64,000 bases of DNA from Mucilaginibacter sp. L196 (GTDB lineage Bacteria; Bacteroidota; Bacteroidia; Sphingobacteriales; Sphingobacteriaceae). The stretch is taken from NCBI RefSeq assembly GCF_009765905.1, contig NZ_LMUO01000019.1, forward strand, positions 1,222,292-1,286,291, in the 5' to 3' direction. How positions within the stretch are numbered: position 1 is the first letter of the stretch; each line of letters opens with the position of its first letter. The notes beneath the pieces are model-generated. The model did no database searches. It was given only the letters and a program-made list of their open reading frames with translations, and was not told the DNA's origin. The position numbers and the translations under genes were made by a program. This document shows positions 34,243 to 42,071 of the stretch, piece by piece.

Positions 34243-34457
34243 ATAAAAGGTAGGGCTAAAATGTGATGATAAAGCTGTTGCAATAACAAGTTTAGGACGA
34301 ATGCGAAATAACTTAATTTATTACGTTAAGTAGCTACAGTTATATAACAGTAAAACCATATAATGTTTTGAAATACTGCTAATTAATTATTGAAAAGCAG
34401 ACTAATTCACGTTATAAATGAGCGTAAGTATGTATCAAATAATCTTATTAAAACATC

Positions 34458-34465
34458 TATATTTG
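34458..34465 (+). promoter_or_regulatory. -7 box of the serine hydrolase gene
   Basis: TATATTTG is a perfect TAnnTTTG, with a predicted start near 34469 and a leader of about 35 bases to the ATG at 34504. It argues against the upstream in-frame TTG at 34390. Confidence 0.45.
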
Positions 34466-34503
34466 AATTAGTTGTAAGCCCTCGTAGCCATCATATTACC
34501 ACC

Positions 34504-35922
34504 ATGAAAGTTTACCATTTTTTTTTATTAATTGCTTTTGGGCTGTTCACCATCACGAACGGTTTCGCCCAAACAACTTATAAGGTTCCCTACGCTGAGC
34601 TTAAAACTTACCAGGGTATATATCAATACGAAAACAATAAAACGTTACAAATAGCGGCATCGCCTATTGATACCATGCTTTACGCGATGATTGGTACTTC
34701 GATGTATAAACTAAGACCTTACAGTAAGGATGTTTTTTTAGATGGAGGAAATACCCAGGTTCAGTTTATTCGGGATGGTGGCAATATTATTGGCTATAAG
34801 CAACAAAATGATAAACCGGATACTGTTTATAAACTGATTACTCCGAAAGTGACCTTCTCTGATAAAATGTGGTATGCAAGGCAGCTTAACGGGGAGAAAT
34901 TTGTTTACCAATACACTATACCGAAACAAAAAAACGACGGGTTACAAACAGGATCTTTGGTTAATTCGGGTTTAGATACCGCGATTATACGAACATTAAT
35001 GAACCGTATTGTTGACCATACCTATCCGGGGATCCATAGCATATTGATTATTAAGGATGGTAAACTGATTTTAGAAGAATATTTTTATGAGTACGATGTT
35101 GAAACGCTACAAGAGCTCAGATCGGCCACAAAAAGCTTTTCATCGGCATTGGTGGGTATTGCCATAAACAAGGGCCTTATCAAAAGCCTGAATACACCTA
35201 TGCTTACTTATTTACCGGAATATCACCCGGAAAACCCTGACCCAAGAAAAAATCAGATCACCATAAAAAATTTGCTTACCCAGCAGTCGGGTTTTGCTTG
35301 TTATGATTATGATCCAAAGTCGCCGGGAAACGAGAGTAAGATGTACCCTACTGAGGACTGGATTAAGTTTATGCTCGACTTGCCAATGGCAGGTAACCCT
35401 GGTGAGGCTGCTTCGTATTGCTCAGGGAATATACAATTGCTAGATAAGATCATTGAAAATGTGTCGCACCAATCGTTACATGATTTTGCCCAGCAGAATC
35501 TATTTAATAAGTTAGGCATTACTGATTTTATATGGAACTATGCACCCAACAAAAGCCACCAGGATGACTACGGACAGGTATACCTTACTCCGCGCGATAT
35601 GGCTAAATTTGGCCTATTGTACTTAAATGGCGGCGTATGGAACGGCAAACAAGTAGTACCAAAGGATTATGTAGCACAATCATTAAGCAAACAAAGTGTG
35701 GTTGATGGAATAAATTACGGTTATTTATGGTGGTGCGATGATTTGACCGCTCCTAATGGCGTAAAATATAGAGGCATCGCGGCCAAAGGTAACGGCGGTC
35801 AGCGTATTTTTATTTGGCCCGATGAAAATATGGTAGCTGTTGTAACGGCAGGCAATTACAATACGCAATCACCTGCTAATAAATTGCTGATAGAATGCGT
35901 ATTGGGTGGATTGAAGAATTAA
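34504..35922 (+). CDS. Secreted serine hydrolase (class C beta-lactamase / CubicO family)
   Basis: About 472 residues from the ATG at 34504, which opens a clear signal peptide (KVYHFFLLIAFGLFTITNGFAQ). A small beta-rich domain (about residues 25-115) precedes a beta-lactamase-fold hydrolase. The nucleophile Ser lies in the SATK tetrad (SxxK), and Tyr in YCSGN. These are intact and point to an esterase/peptidase of the periplasm rather than a proven beta-lactamase. The in-frame codons back to 34390 lie upstream of the -7 box and are probably not translated. Confidence 0.88.
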   Translation: MKVYHFFLLIAFGLFTITNGFAQTTYKVPYAELKTYQGIYQYENNKTLQIAASPIDTMLYAMIGTSMYKLRPYSKDVFLDGGNTQVQFIRDGGNIIGYKQQNDKPDTVYKLITPKVTFSDKMWYARQLNGEKFVYQYTIPKQKNDGLQTGSLVNSGLDTAIIRTLMNRIVDHTYPGIHSILIIKDGKLILEEYFYEYDVETLQELRSATKSFSSALVGIAINKGLIKSLNTPMLTYLPEYHPENPDPRKNQITIKNLLTQQSGFACYDYDPKSPGNESKMYPTEDWIKFMLDLPMAGNPGEAASYCSGNIQLLDKIIENVSHQSLHDFAQQNLFNKLGITDFIWNYAPNKSHQDDYGQVYLTPRDMAKFGLLYLNGGVWNGKQVVPKDYVAQSLSKQSVVDGINYGYLWWCDDLTAPNGVKYRGIAAKGNGGQRIFIWPDENMVAVVTAGNYNTQSPANKLLIECVLGGLKN

Positions 35923-36057
35923 ATCCATTTTAATCCATGAATAATCCTATTACTACCATCAATAGTGCATTGCGGTTTGTAAGTTGAGTGCGTTTCTTTG
36001 CATTGTATATTGTGAACATCCATAGTATGCTGCAGACATCTTATTTATCAATTTAAC

Positions 36058-37044
36058 ATGCGAATAGTTACACTTGAAGAACATATATCCTTCCCAGAGA
36101 TGGCTAACCAAATACCCAAAGAGGCTTTGGGCGGATTTGGCCAGTCGGAAGTTATGCAGCGAATAGCTCCAAAACTGGCCGATATTACCGGCGAGCGTTT
36201 AAAATCAATGGATGATAACGGCATTACAGTGCAGGTACTTTCTGTGGATAGCTCAGGCGCTAATCTATTGAGTGCACAGGAAGGTCCGGCTTTTGCGATG
36301 CAATACAATGACCTGATCGCGCAAAGGATTGCTGGTTTTGAGAATCGGTTTACAGCTTTTGCTCATTTGCCGATGACAGCCCCCCTCGCCGCGGCCGATG
36401 AATTGGAACGGGCTGTAAAAGAATACCATTTTCGTGGCGCAATGATTCGGGGACTGACACAAGATAAGTTTTTAGATCAGCCTGAATTTGCACCGATATT
36501 TGAACGGGCTGAAAAGTTGGACGTACCGATTTATTTGCACCCTGGCCTTCCCCCAAAAGGCATTGCTGACATTTACTATAGCGGACTGCCCAACTATTCG
36601 GGTATGGCGGAAGCTTTAGCCTGTTATGGCTGGGGATGGCACTCAGAAACAGCGCTTCATGTTCTACGCCTGCTTTTTTCAGGCATTTTCGATAAGTATC
36701 CCAAACTAAAATTAATTATTGGCCATATGGGAGAAATGCTGCCGATGATGATGGCAAGGTCGGAAAAAGCTTTTAAACCCGGAAACGGTGGCGCTAACCA
36801 GCGTACGCTCACCGATACTTTCCGCGATCAGGTTCACATTACTACCAGCGGCTTTTTTACCCAGCCACCATTAAAGATTGCTTTAGATACTTTTGGTATC
36901 GATAACATTATGTTTTCTGTTGATTATCCATTCAGCACAAACGAAATGGGTATTGAATTTTTGAATGCGATTGAGTTACCTGATGAACAGGTAGCGAAAA
37001 TTGCTCATAGTAATGCTGACAAACTGTTGAAATTAAAGGTATAA
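36058..37044 (+). CDS. Amidohydrolase-2 family protein (decarboxylase-like)
   Basis: This 328-residue TIM-barrel enzyme belongs to the ACMSD / gamma-resorcylate decarboxylase-like branch. The N-terminus has the EEH metal site in place of HxH, followed by the YLHPGLPP His, the IIGHMGEMLP His, and the FSVDYPF Asp. The probable reaction is non-oxidative decarboxylation or hydrolysis of an aromatic or related acid, and the substrate is unknown. A methyltransferase gene follows after 31 bases in the same direction. Confidence 0.88.
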   Translation: MRIVTLEEHISFPEMANQIPKEALGGFGQSEVMQRIAPKLADITGERLKSMDDNGITVQVLSVDSSGANLLSAQEGPAFAMQYNDLIAQRIAGFENRFTAFAHLPMTAPLAAADELERAVKEYHFRGAMIRGLTQDKFLDQPEFAPIFERAEKLDVPIYLHPGLPPKGIADIYYSGLPNYSGMAEALACYGWGWHSETALHVLRLLFSGIFDKYPKLKLIIGHMGEMLPMMMARSEKAFKPGNGGANQRTLTDTFRDQVHITTSGFFTQPPLKIALDTFGIDNIMFSVDYPFSTNEMGIEFLNAIELPDEQVAKIAHSNADKLLKLKV

Positions 37045-37075
37045 ATGGTATTATTAAACATATAGACAAGAGATT

Positions 37076-37702
37076 ATGGCAGATAAGGCCGGAAAGACCG
37101 AATTTTGGGAGTCTAATTTTATTGAGAAGCAAGAAATGTGGGGATTTGAACCAGCACATTCTGCAGTGTTGACAAGAGATTTTTTTATTCAAAAATCTGT
37201 AAAGAACATACTCATCCCCGGAATTGGTTATGGGCGCAATGCACAAATTTTCAGGGATAGTGGAATAACAGTAACAGGGATAGAAATATCAAAAACAGCT
37301 ATTGAAATGGCAGGAAAACATTACGGAACTGGTATGACTATTTATCATGGCTCCGTAACTAATATGCCATTTGATCAATGCAAATATGATGGAATATTTT
37401 GCTATGCTTTAATTCATTTATTAGACAGTAGCGAGCGGAAAAAGTTGATTGGTGATTGCTATAATCAACTCACTGATAGTGGCTATATGGTTTTTACAGT
37501 TATTTCGAAAGAAGCTGCAACTTATGGCAAAGGCAAGCTCATCAGTAAAGATCGTTATGAAATATTTGATGGGGTTAAAATGTTTTTTTATGATAGAGAA
37601 TCGATCCATGCAGAATTTGACCAGAGTGGATTATTTGAAATCACAGAGATCGATGAAAGCTATCCTTTCTTTTTGATCAAATGTAAAAAAGGGGATAAAT
37701 AA
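37076..37702 (+). CDS. Class I SAM-dependent methyltransferase
   Basis: This 208-residue Rossmann methyltransferase has motif I (ILIPGIGYGRNAQIF), an acidic end of strand 2 (VTGIEIS), and YDGIFCYALIHLL as motif IV. The N-terminal WESNF...EMWGFEPA segment resembles thiol/tellurite-type small-molecule methyltransferases, but the substrate cannot be named. It is 31 bases downstream of the amidohydrolase gene and faces gap across a hairpin. Confidence 0.86.
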   Translation: MADKAGKTEFWESNFIEKQEMWGFEPAHSAVLTRDFFIQKSVKNILIPGIGYGRNAQIFRDSGITVTGIEISKTAIEMAGKHYGTGMTIYHGSVTNMPFDQCKYDGIFCYALIHLLDSSERKKLIGDCYNQLTDSGYMVFTVISKEAATYGKGKLISKDRYEIFDGVKMFFYDRESIHAEFDQSGLFEITEIDESYPFFLIKCKKGDK

Positions 37703-37724
37703 AGAAAGTCTACGGATGAAGTAA

Positions 37725-37754
37725 CGCAGGGTTCTCTTTGAGAGAGACCCTGCG
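37725..37754. terminator. Hairpin between the methyltransferase gene and gap
   Basis: CGCAGGGT (37725-37732) pairs with ACCCTGCG (37747-37754), extended by TCTCT/AGAGA with one bulge. It lies between converging genes. The right side (37746-37763) recurs with one change at 41758-41775. Confidence 0.55.
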
Positions 37755-37776
37755 GGAACTAAACGAAAAAGCCAGA

Positions 37777-38754
37777 TTAAAGTTCCGAAACCAATTCGGC
37801 TATTCTGTTGGAAATACCTACTTCATTATCATACCAAGCAACTACCTTAACCAGTTTTCCAATTGACTTTGTAAGATTGCCATCTACTATAGAGCTATGG
37901 GTGTTGCCAAGTATATCCGCCGATACAAACTGTTCTTCGGTATATTCTAAAATGCCCTTCAACGAGTTGTCAGCATAGTGTTTTAATATGACATTCAGAT
38001 CTTTAGCCGAAACTTCTTTTTTAAGATTGATTGACAGATCAACAATTGAGCCGTCAATTACCGGAACGCGGTATGAAAAACCGTCCAGTTTTCCTTTTAA
38101 TTCGGGTAGCACATCCCCTATCGCTTTGGCTGCGCCAGTAGTGGTTGGAATGATCGAATGAGGTGCAGAGCGTGCTCTCCTGAGGTCTTTATGTGGCGCA
38201 TCCTGTAAATGCTGATCAGCCGTAAAAGCATGTACCGTTGCCATAAAACCCGATTCAATTCCAAACTCTTTATCTAATATATACAAAACCGGGGCTATAC
38301 TTCCTGTAGTACAAGAAGCTGTCGAATAAATTTGGTCGCCGCCGATTAAATGATTGTTGACGCCATGTACAATTGTTTTTATCCCACCAGTTGCCGGAGC
38401 GGAGATCAATACCTTTTTAGCACCTGCATCAATATGCGCCTGAGCGGCAGACTTATCTGTAAAACGGCCGGTTGATTCGATCACCACATCAATGCCTAAA
38501 TCTCCCCATGGCAAATTTTTAGGGTCTTTTTCACTCAGTAAAAGAATTTTCTTTCCGTTAACCATCATCGAACCACCCTCCTCCTCAACTGTACCAGGGA
38601 AACGCCCATGCGCGCTGTCATATTTCAACAGGTGGATCAGCGTTTGCAAGTCTGTAAGATCGTTGATCGCAACAACCTCTATATCAGGTTTGTTTTGCAA
38701 GGCCCTAAGCGTCATGCGCCCGATTCGGCCAAAGCCATTAATAGCTATTTTCAT
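37777..38754 (-). CDS. gap: Glyceraldehyde-3-phosphate dehydrogenase
   Basis: This 325-residue GAPDH has the NAD-binding start INGFGRIGRMTLRAL, the catalytic Cys in STASCTTGS, and the C-terminal WYDNEVGIS. It catalyses phosphorylating oxidation of glyceraldehyde-3-phosphate. It overlaps the end of the upstream GlxA-like regulator gene by 17 bases on the same strand, so translation is probably coupled. That position is unusual for the main glycolytic gene, and it may be a second, regulated copy. Confidence 0.95.
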   Translation of the reverse strand: MKIAINGFGRIGRMTLRALQNKPDIEVVAINDLTDLQTLIHLLKYDSAHGRFPGTVEEEGGSMMVNGKKILLLSEKDPKNLPWGDLGIDVVIESTGRFTDKSAAQAHIDAGAKKVLISAPATGGIKTIVHGVNNHLIGGDQIYSTASCTTGSIAPVLYILDKEFGIESGFMATVHAFTADQHLQDAPHKDLRRARSAPHSIIPTTTGAAKAIGDVLPELKGKLDGFSYRVPVIDGSIVDLSINLKKEVSAKDLNVILKHYADNSLKGILEYTEEQFVSADILGNTHSSIVDGNLTKSIGKLVKVVAWYDNEVGISNRIAELVSEL

Positions 38755-39580
38755 GTTTATGTAGTTTTAAAAGTCTTCTGTATTCAGATGGTGTAACCAT
38801 CAGGTGCCTTAAAAATAACCGCCTCATAGATACTAGTCCACCCATCCCGCAACGCAAAGCAATTTCTTCAAGCGCTTCATCAGTTTTCACCAGCAAATTG
38901 CAAGCCTCATCCACACGGAGTTTTTCAATAAATTTCGCAGGTGAAAGCCCTGTTTGTCGGGTAAATACACGGGTGAAGTTTCTAGTGCTCATATTCATTT
39001 TTTCCGCTAACAAGTTAACAGATAATGACTCGTGCAGGTGCGCTGCTAACCATCCCTTTAATTGTTCTACCAAAGGCGAACTATCAACCATATTGCCGAA
39101 CTGGATCTGATAAACCTGTCTGCTCAAATAAAAAAATACAAGTTTACTGGCTATGTGCGATGCAACCCTTTTGCCGCAGTCTTCCTCCACCATCGCCAAA
39201 GCAAGATCAATCCCTGAGGATACCCCGCCAGATGTATAAACATGTCCGTCCCTGGAATGGAAGTAGTTTCGATCGAGAGGTAGTCCTGTTTTCTCTAAAA
39301 TGGCAGAACCAACGCCTACAAAACCTATTCTGCGGATATTGTCGTGTTCTCCTCTCAGCCAGGAGAAGAAAAGTTCATAGCCCGGCTCGTCGGCATTTCC
39401 GGTTAGCAGTAAGGTATCAATACCTCCGTAAAACTCTGTCAGGTTATCAGTGGGCGAAACCAATTTTATGTCATAACAATCTCGTAGTTCATTAGCATAC
39501 GTAAAAACATCAGCCGGCCCGGAAAAATCCATCAAATGATTACGGGATAATATTACAATTACGATTTTCTTCCTGGGCAT
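38738..39580 (-). CDS. GlxA-like AraC regulator with degenerate DJ-1/PfpI domain
   Basis: The ATG at 39580 gives 280 residues (a TTG lies two codons earlier). The first part resembles the DJ-1/PfpI domain of GlxA-type regulators but is short: the segment usually carrying the nucleophile elbow (CTGA-type) reads VGVGSAIL, with no Cys. The following region jumps from TGLPLDRN to RDGHVYTSGGVSSG, missing about 25 residues. The C-terminal two-helix AraC domain (about residues 178-275, LAEKMNMSTRNFTRVFTRQTGLSP) is complete. The DNA-binding half is therefore likely active and the sensor half altered. It precedes and overlaps gap. Confidence 0.85.
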   Translation of the reverse strand: MPRKKIVIVILSRNHLMDFSGPADVFTYANELRDCYDIKLVSPTDNLTEFYGGIDTLLLTGNADEPGYELFFSWLRGEHDNIRRIGFVGVGSAILEKTGLPLDRNYFHSRDGHVYTSGGVSSGIDLALAMVEEDCGKRVASHIASKLVFFYLSRQVYQIQFGNMVDSSPLVEQLKGWLAAHLHESLSVNLLAEKMNMSTRNFTRVFTRQTGLSPAKFIEKLRVDEACNLLVKTDEALEEIALRCGMGGLVSMRRLFLRHLMVTPSEYRRLLKLHKHENSY

Positions 39581-39806
39581 ATTCAAAATTACTGTTTATA
39601 ATAGCTGTCTCAAAGGACTTAAATTATACAGTTTAGGCCACTTTTTTTGAAGAAGAGCATTTCTTTGCCTTAAGCGCAGTAGGGTGTCATACTGAGCGTA
39701 GTCGAAGTATAGGCATTGGGTTGGTGATTGTTGCTCTTCCACAAAGAGCATTGTTTTAAGGAACGAAGCAAACTCGTTGCTGTACAGAGCGAACTCACAA
39801 GCGGGA

Positions 39807-39971
39807 CGCTTGCGGTCAATGTCATTAAGTTAAGGGGGCGCCAAGCATATAGCCCCCTCTAAATCTCCCCCGGAAGGGGAGACTTTAGCTTCGCCCGCGT
39901 TTGTTTTTTTAAGTCCTCCCTACCGGGGAGGATTTAGGTGGGGCTTAACTTAATGACATTGCGCTTGCGGT
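39807..39971. mobile_element. MITE-like element with 18-bp TIRs and 10-bp target duplication
   Basis: The 18-base ends CAATGTCATTAAGTTAAG (39817-39834) and CTTAACTTAATGACATTG (39944-39961) are perfect inverted repeats. The 10-mer CGCTTGCGGT directly abuts both sides (39807-39816 and 39962-39971), as a target-site duplication would. The inside is a second imperfect palindrome (CCCCCTCTAAATCTCCCCC against GGGGAGGATTTAGGTGGGG) without coding capacity. It is a non-autonomous element whose transposase must be elsewhere. Confidence 0.8.
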
Positions 39972-40012
39972 AGCGAGGAGAGGTTGCCTGGTAATTGAAG
40001 TAACAAAACAAT

Positions 40013-40048
40013 AACAGCCGCCTCATGATTACTTGTGAGGCGGCTGTT
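40013..40048 (-). terminator. Terminator of the VOC protein gene
   Basis: AACAGCCGCCTCA (40013-40025) and TGAGGCGGCTGTT (40036-40048) are perfect 13-base arms just past the stop. A T-rich stretch follows on the leftward strand. Confidence 0.85.
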
Positions 40049-40052
40049 CATA

Positions 40053-40448
40053 TTAACTAAATTTCTCGATGGCTTTGGGTGTAACCGGAGTAAAGAAGTT
40101 TATTAAATTACCGTCCGGATCGCGGAATAGTAACGAGCGGTTTCCCCATGGCATTGTTGTTGGTTTCTGAACAACATCGCTGATTAAATCTTTAATCCTT
40201 TCATATTCAGTATCCACATCTTCAACCCGAAATTCTATAATTACACTTTTGTTACTGGCAGGCTGTGCAATTTCTCCGCCAAACAGGGCCATTGTTTTCG
40301 TACTTCCTATAGCTAAGGTCGATGTACTGGTAACTATTTCTGCGAAATCCTCCGTGTACCATGTAGCAGTTAAACCGGTTATTTTTTCAAGGAATTGAAC
40401 TAAACGCTTAATGTCGGCGGTTATAATTCTTAATGATGTTAAATTCAT
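40053..40448 (-). CDS. VOC (glyoxalase/bleomycin resistance-like) protein
   Basis: This 131-residue vicinal-oxygen-chelate fold protein has two beta-alpha-beta-beta-beta units: SLRIITADIKRLVQFLEKITG, then VIIEFRVEDVDTEYERIK and SLLFRDPDGNLINFFTP. The second-unit metal-site region (FRDPDGN) is typical. The substrate is unknown. It stands alone, with its own strong terminator. Confidence 0.85.
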   Translation of the reverse strand: MNLTSLRIITADIKRLVQFLEKITGLTATWYTEDFAEIVTSTSTLAIGSTKTMALFGGEIAQPASNKSVIIEFRVEDVDTEYERIKDLISDVVQKPTTMPWGNRSLLFRDPDGNLINFFTPVTPKAIEKFS

Positions 40449-40889
40449 GATGTGTTATTTGTTTTTCACGAAGGTAAATTGGCGTGGTGACAACAGTATG
40501 TCAGGAGGGTTGGATATATTTTTCTTCTTTTTAATTATTGGGGAATATTCGCGTGTCATTGTTGTGAGGAATAAGGCAAGCTTTTTACTGTACTGTCGTT
40601 TGACTTTCTTTGGTATCGTTGCGCTAAGCGCGCACTTTTCTTTGGCCGTCAAAGAAAAGTAACCAAAGAAAACTCCCGGCTGCGTCTGCCTCTGTTATTG
40701 TCAGTGCTTTTAGTTGGCCTGTGATAGCCGAGCCAGACGATGCCGTTTTTGGGCGGTTAACGGAGAGTTTGTGCTTTTTTCTATTCGGGTTCCTCTCCTA
40801 TTGGTTTAAGAGTTAGTGTAGCGCTCTTAAACAAAGCAGAAAATGAAGGACTCCGTCCGGTAAAGCACATAAATACTTAACAGCCTAAA
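40449..40889. other. 441-base gene-free stretch with two repeat types
   Basis: A perfect hairpin lies at 40634-40660 (ACTTTTCTTTG, GCCGT loop, CAAAGAAAAGT), followed by AACCAAAGAAAACTCCC, a common type of Bacteroidota intergenic repeat. The first REP-like unit (40801-40860) lies just downstream of the transposase gene stop. No gene is seen. Confidence 0.65.
40801..40860 (+). repeat. REP-like unit 1
   Basis: The unit runs from TTGGTTTAAGAGTTAG to GAAGGACTCCGTCCGG. Its core TTAAGAG...CTCTTAA folds as a hairpin. It lies on the downstream side of the transposase gene in the same orientation as unit 2. Confidence 0.75.
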
Positions 40890-41480
40890 CTATATTTCAA
40901 TCGGTAGTAACCCTTTGCCTTCTGAATAGTAATCGACACCACTGCTGTATTTGTAATGCTGTGGCTCCCAAACCACACCAGCTTTTACAGGGTTATTGTG
41001 CAGGTAATCTAATCGCTGATCCATCATTTCATTGGTACTTAGTTCAATTGGGTGATTATCCTGTTGCCAAAACTGGTAAGTTTCATTATTCTTATTACGT
41101 GCCCCTGCTCTTTTAAACATCCATATCAGCCAGTCTTTACGGCTTTCCTGCTCGTTTTCTGTAATGGCAGCAATAATTCGCTGGCTGGTAAACTTTTTCA
41201 TATCCCGCATAATATCAGCTAATTTAAATCCTTCTTTTGCTGACGCGATTAAATGCACATGGTTACTCATTATTACCCATGCATGCAGTCGTAAACCTTT
41301 CTTTTCAATACAAAATCGTAGGCTATCAAGTAATATCTGTGTATAGCTCTCTCTGGTAAAAACATCTATCCAGTTAACAACCGAAAAAGTTATAAAATGT
41401 GGTTTTTCATTATCGCCGAAATGGTAGCGGGTAGCCATGTAGTTTAGATTATGGCGCTGAAGGTAATAAAAAAGTTTCAC
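40890..41480 (-). CDS. REP-associated tyrosine transposase (RAYT, Y1-Tnp family)
   Basis: This 196-residue Y1-type single-strand transposase shows the HUH motif HVHLI (near residue 75) and the catalytic-Tyr region RLDYLHNNPVKAGVV. Preferred starts are the TTG/ATG region near 41480 or the internal ATG opening MATRYHFGDNE (41438). RAYTs are domesticated relatives of IS200/IS605 transposases that copy REP palindromes. Here matching palindromes sit immediately on both sides, so this copy probably mobilises them. All core motifs are intact. Confidence 0.88.
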   Translation of the reverse strand: MKLFYYLQRHNLNYMATRYHFGDNEKPHFITFSVVNWIDVFTRESYTQILLDSLRFCIEKKGLRLHAWVIMSNHVHLIASAKEGFKLADIMRDMKKFTSQRIIAAITENEQESRKDWLIWMFKRAGARNKNNETYQFWQQDNHPIELSTNEMMDQRLDYLHNNPVKAGVVWEPQHYKYSSGVDYYSEGKGLLPIEI

Positions 41481-41540
41481 TGGTTTAAGAGTTAGCGCAG
41501 CGCTCTTAAATCCAAGCAGGAGATGAAGGACTCCGTCCGG
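41480..41540 (+). repeat. REP-like unit 2
   Basis: The unit runs CTGGTTTAAGAG...GACTCCGTCCGG. The hairpin core pairs TTAAG (41485-41489) with CTTAA (41505-41509) and AGCGC with GCGCT (41494-41504). It abuts the transposase start. Confidence 0.8.
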
Positions 41541-41589
41541 GTAAAATAACAGAATGTTTGTTTATTGGAAAGCTTTTCGTTTTATACAC

Positions 41590-41650
41590 CAGACGGAGTC
41601 CTTGTTTTTCATGGTGGATTTAAGAGCGCGTTGCTAACTCTTAAACCAGT
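41590..41650 (-). repeat. REP-like unit 3 (inverted)
   Basis: This is an inverted copy: CAGACGGAGTCCTTG at the left, ACTCTTAAACCAGT at the right. It forms an inverted pair (REPIN-like) with unit 2. The 304-base stretch 41481-41784 holds only units 2-4. Confidence 0.75.
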
Positions 41651-41692
41651 GAGGGAATATTTGGTATACCACAAAATTTTCGTTTCATAAGC

Positions 41693-41753
41693 CAGACGGA
41701 GTCTTTGTTTTTCATGGTGGGTTTAAGAGCGCTGCGCTAACTCTTAAACCAGT
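41693..41753 (-). repeat. REP-like unit 4 (inverted)
   Basis: CAGACGGAGTCTTTG to ACTCTTAAACCAGT, the same orientation as unit 3 and about 90% identical to it by eye. Confidence 0.75.
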
Positions 41754-41784
41754 GGGGGACCCTGCGGAAACTAAAAAATATCAG

Positions 41785-41985
41785 CTATATAGCGACCACT
41801 GGTCTATTATCATGATCACTGTTGGATAAAACATATGTTACTGATCTTTCCCTTGCTATAACATTTTGAATTTTATAACCCTCTGCCAAAATTTTATTTA
41901 GTTCAACATGTTCATCCACATTAAAGTTTTCAGAATTGTTTGAATGTGTAAAACCGGTGTCTGATATAGTAATGACTCTTTGCAT
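41785..41985 (-). CDS. Small DUF4177-like protein (unknown function)
   Basis: This 66-residue protein has the segment VELNKILAEGYKIQNVIARERSV...YVLS, which recalls the 'LN..L.EGW.V..V....V.YVL' pattern of DUF4177-type small proteins. It is the last of three leftward genes and starts 86 bases after the NDT-like effector candidate. No function can be assigned. Confidence 0.6.
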   Translation of the reverse strand: MQRVITISDTGFTHSNNSENFNVDEHVELNKILAEGYKIQNVIARERSVTYVLSNSDHDNRPVVAI

Positions 41986-42071
41986 AATTATTGATATATA
42001 TTAATTAAATTAAACTAAATTAGTTAGTTATTGGATGTTGTAATTGTTATAAAAAACACTTTTAATAGAAA

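Larger units (their letters stand above)
39587..40052. other. 466-base gene-free stretch with repeats, holding a MITE-like element
   Basis: It contains a one-armed GTCATACTGAGCGTAGTCGA repeat (about 39685-39704), GC-richer repeat-like DNA at 39740-39806, the 145-bp element at 39817-39961, and the terminator of the VOC gene. No gene is seen. Confidence 0.7.

Noticed and set aside
40411-40662. An 83-codon rightward frame between the VOC gene and the transposase
   Set aside because: Its end is encoded by a repeat hairpin (40634-40660) and its start overlaps the VOC gene antisense.
39807-41753. A CRISPR array in the repeat-rich region
   Set aside because: The repeats are about 60 bases, occur in both orientations and lack regular unique spacers. 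They are REP units and a MITE, and no cas gene is near.
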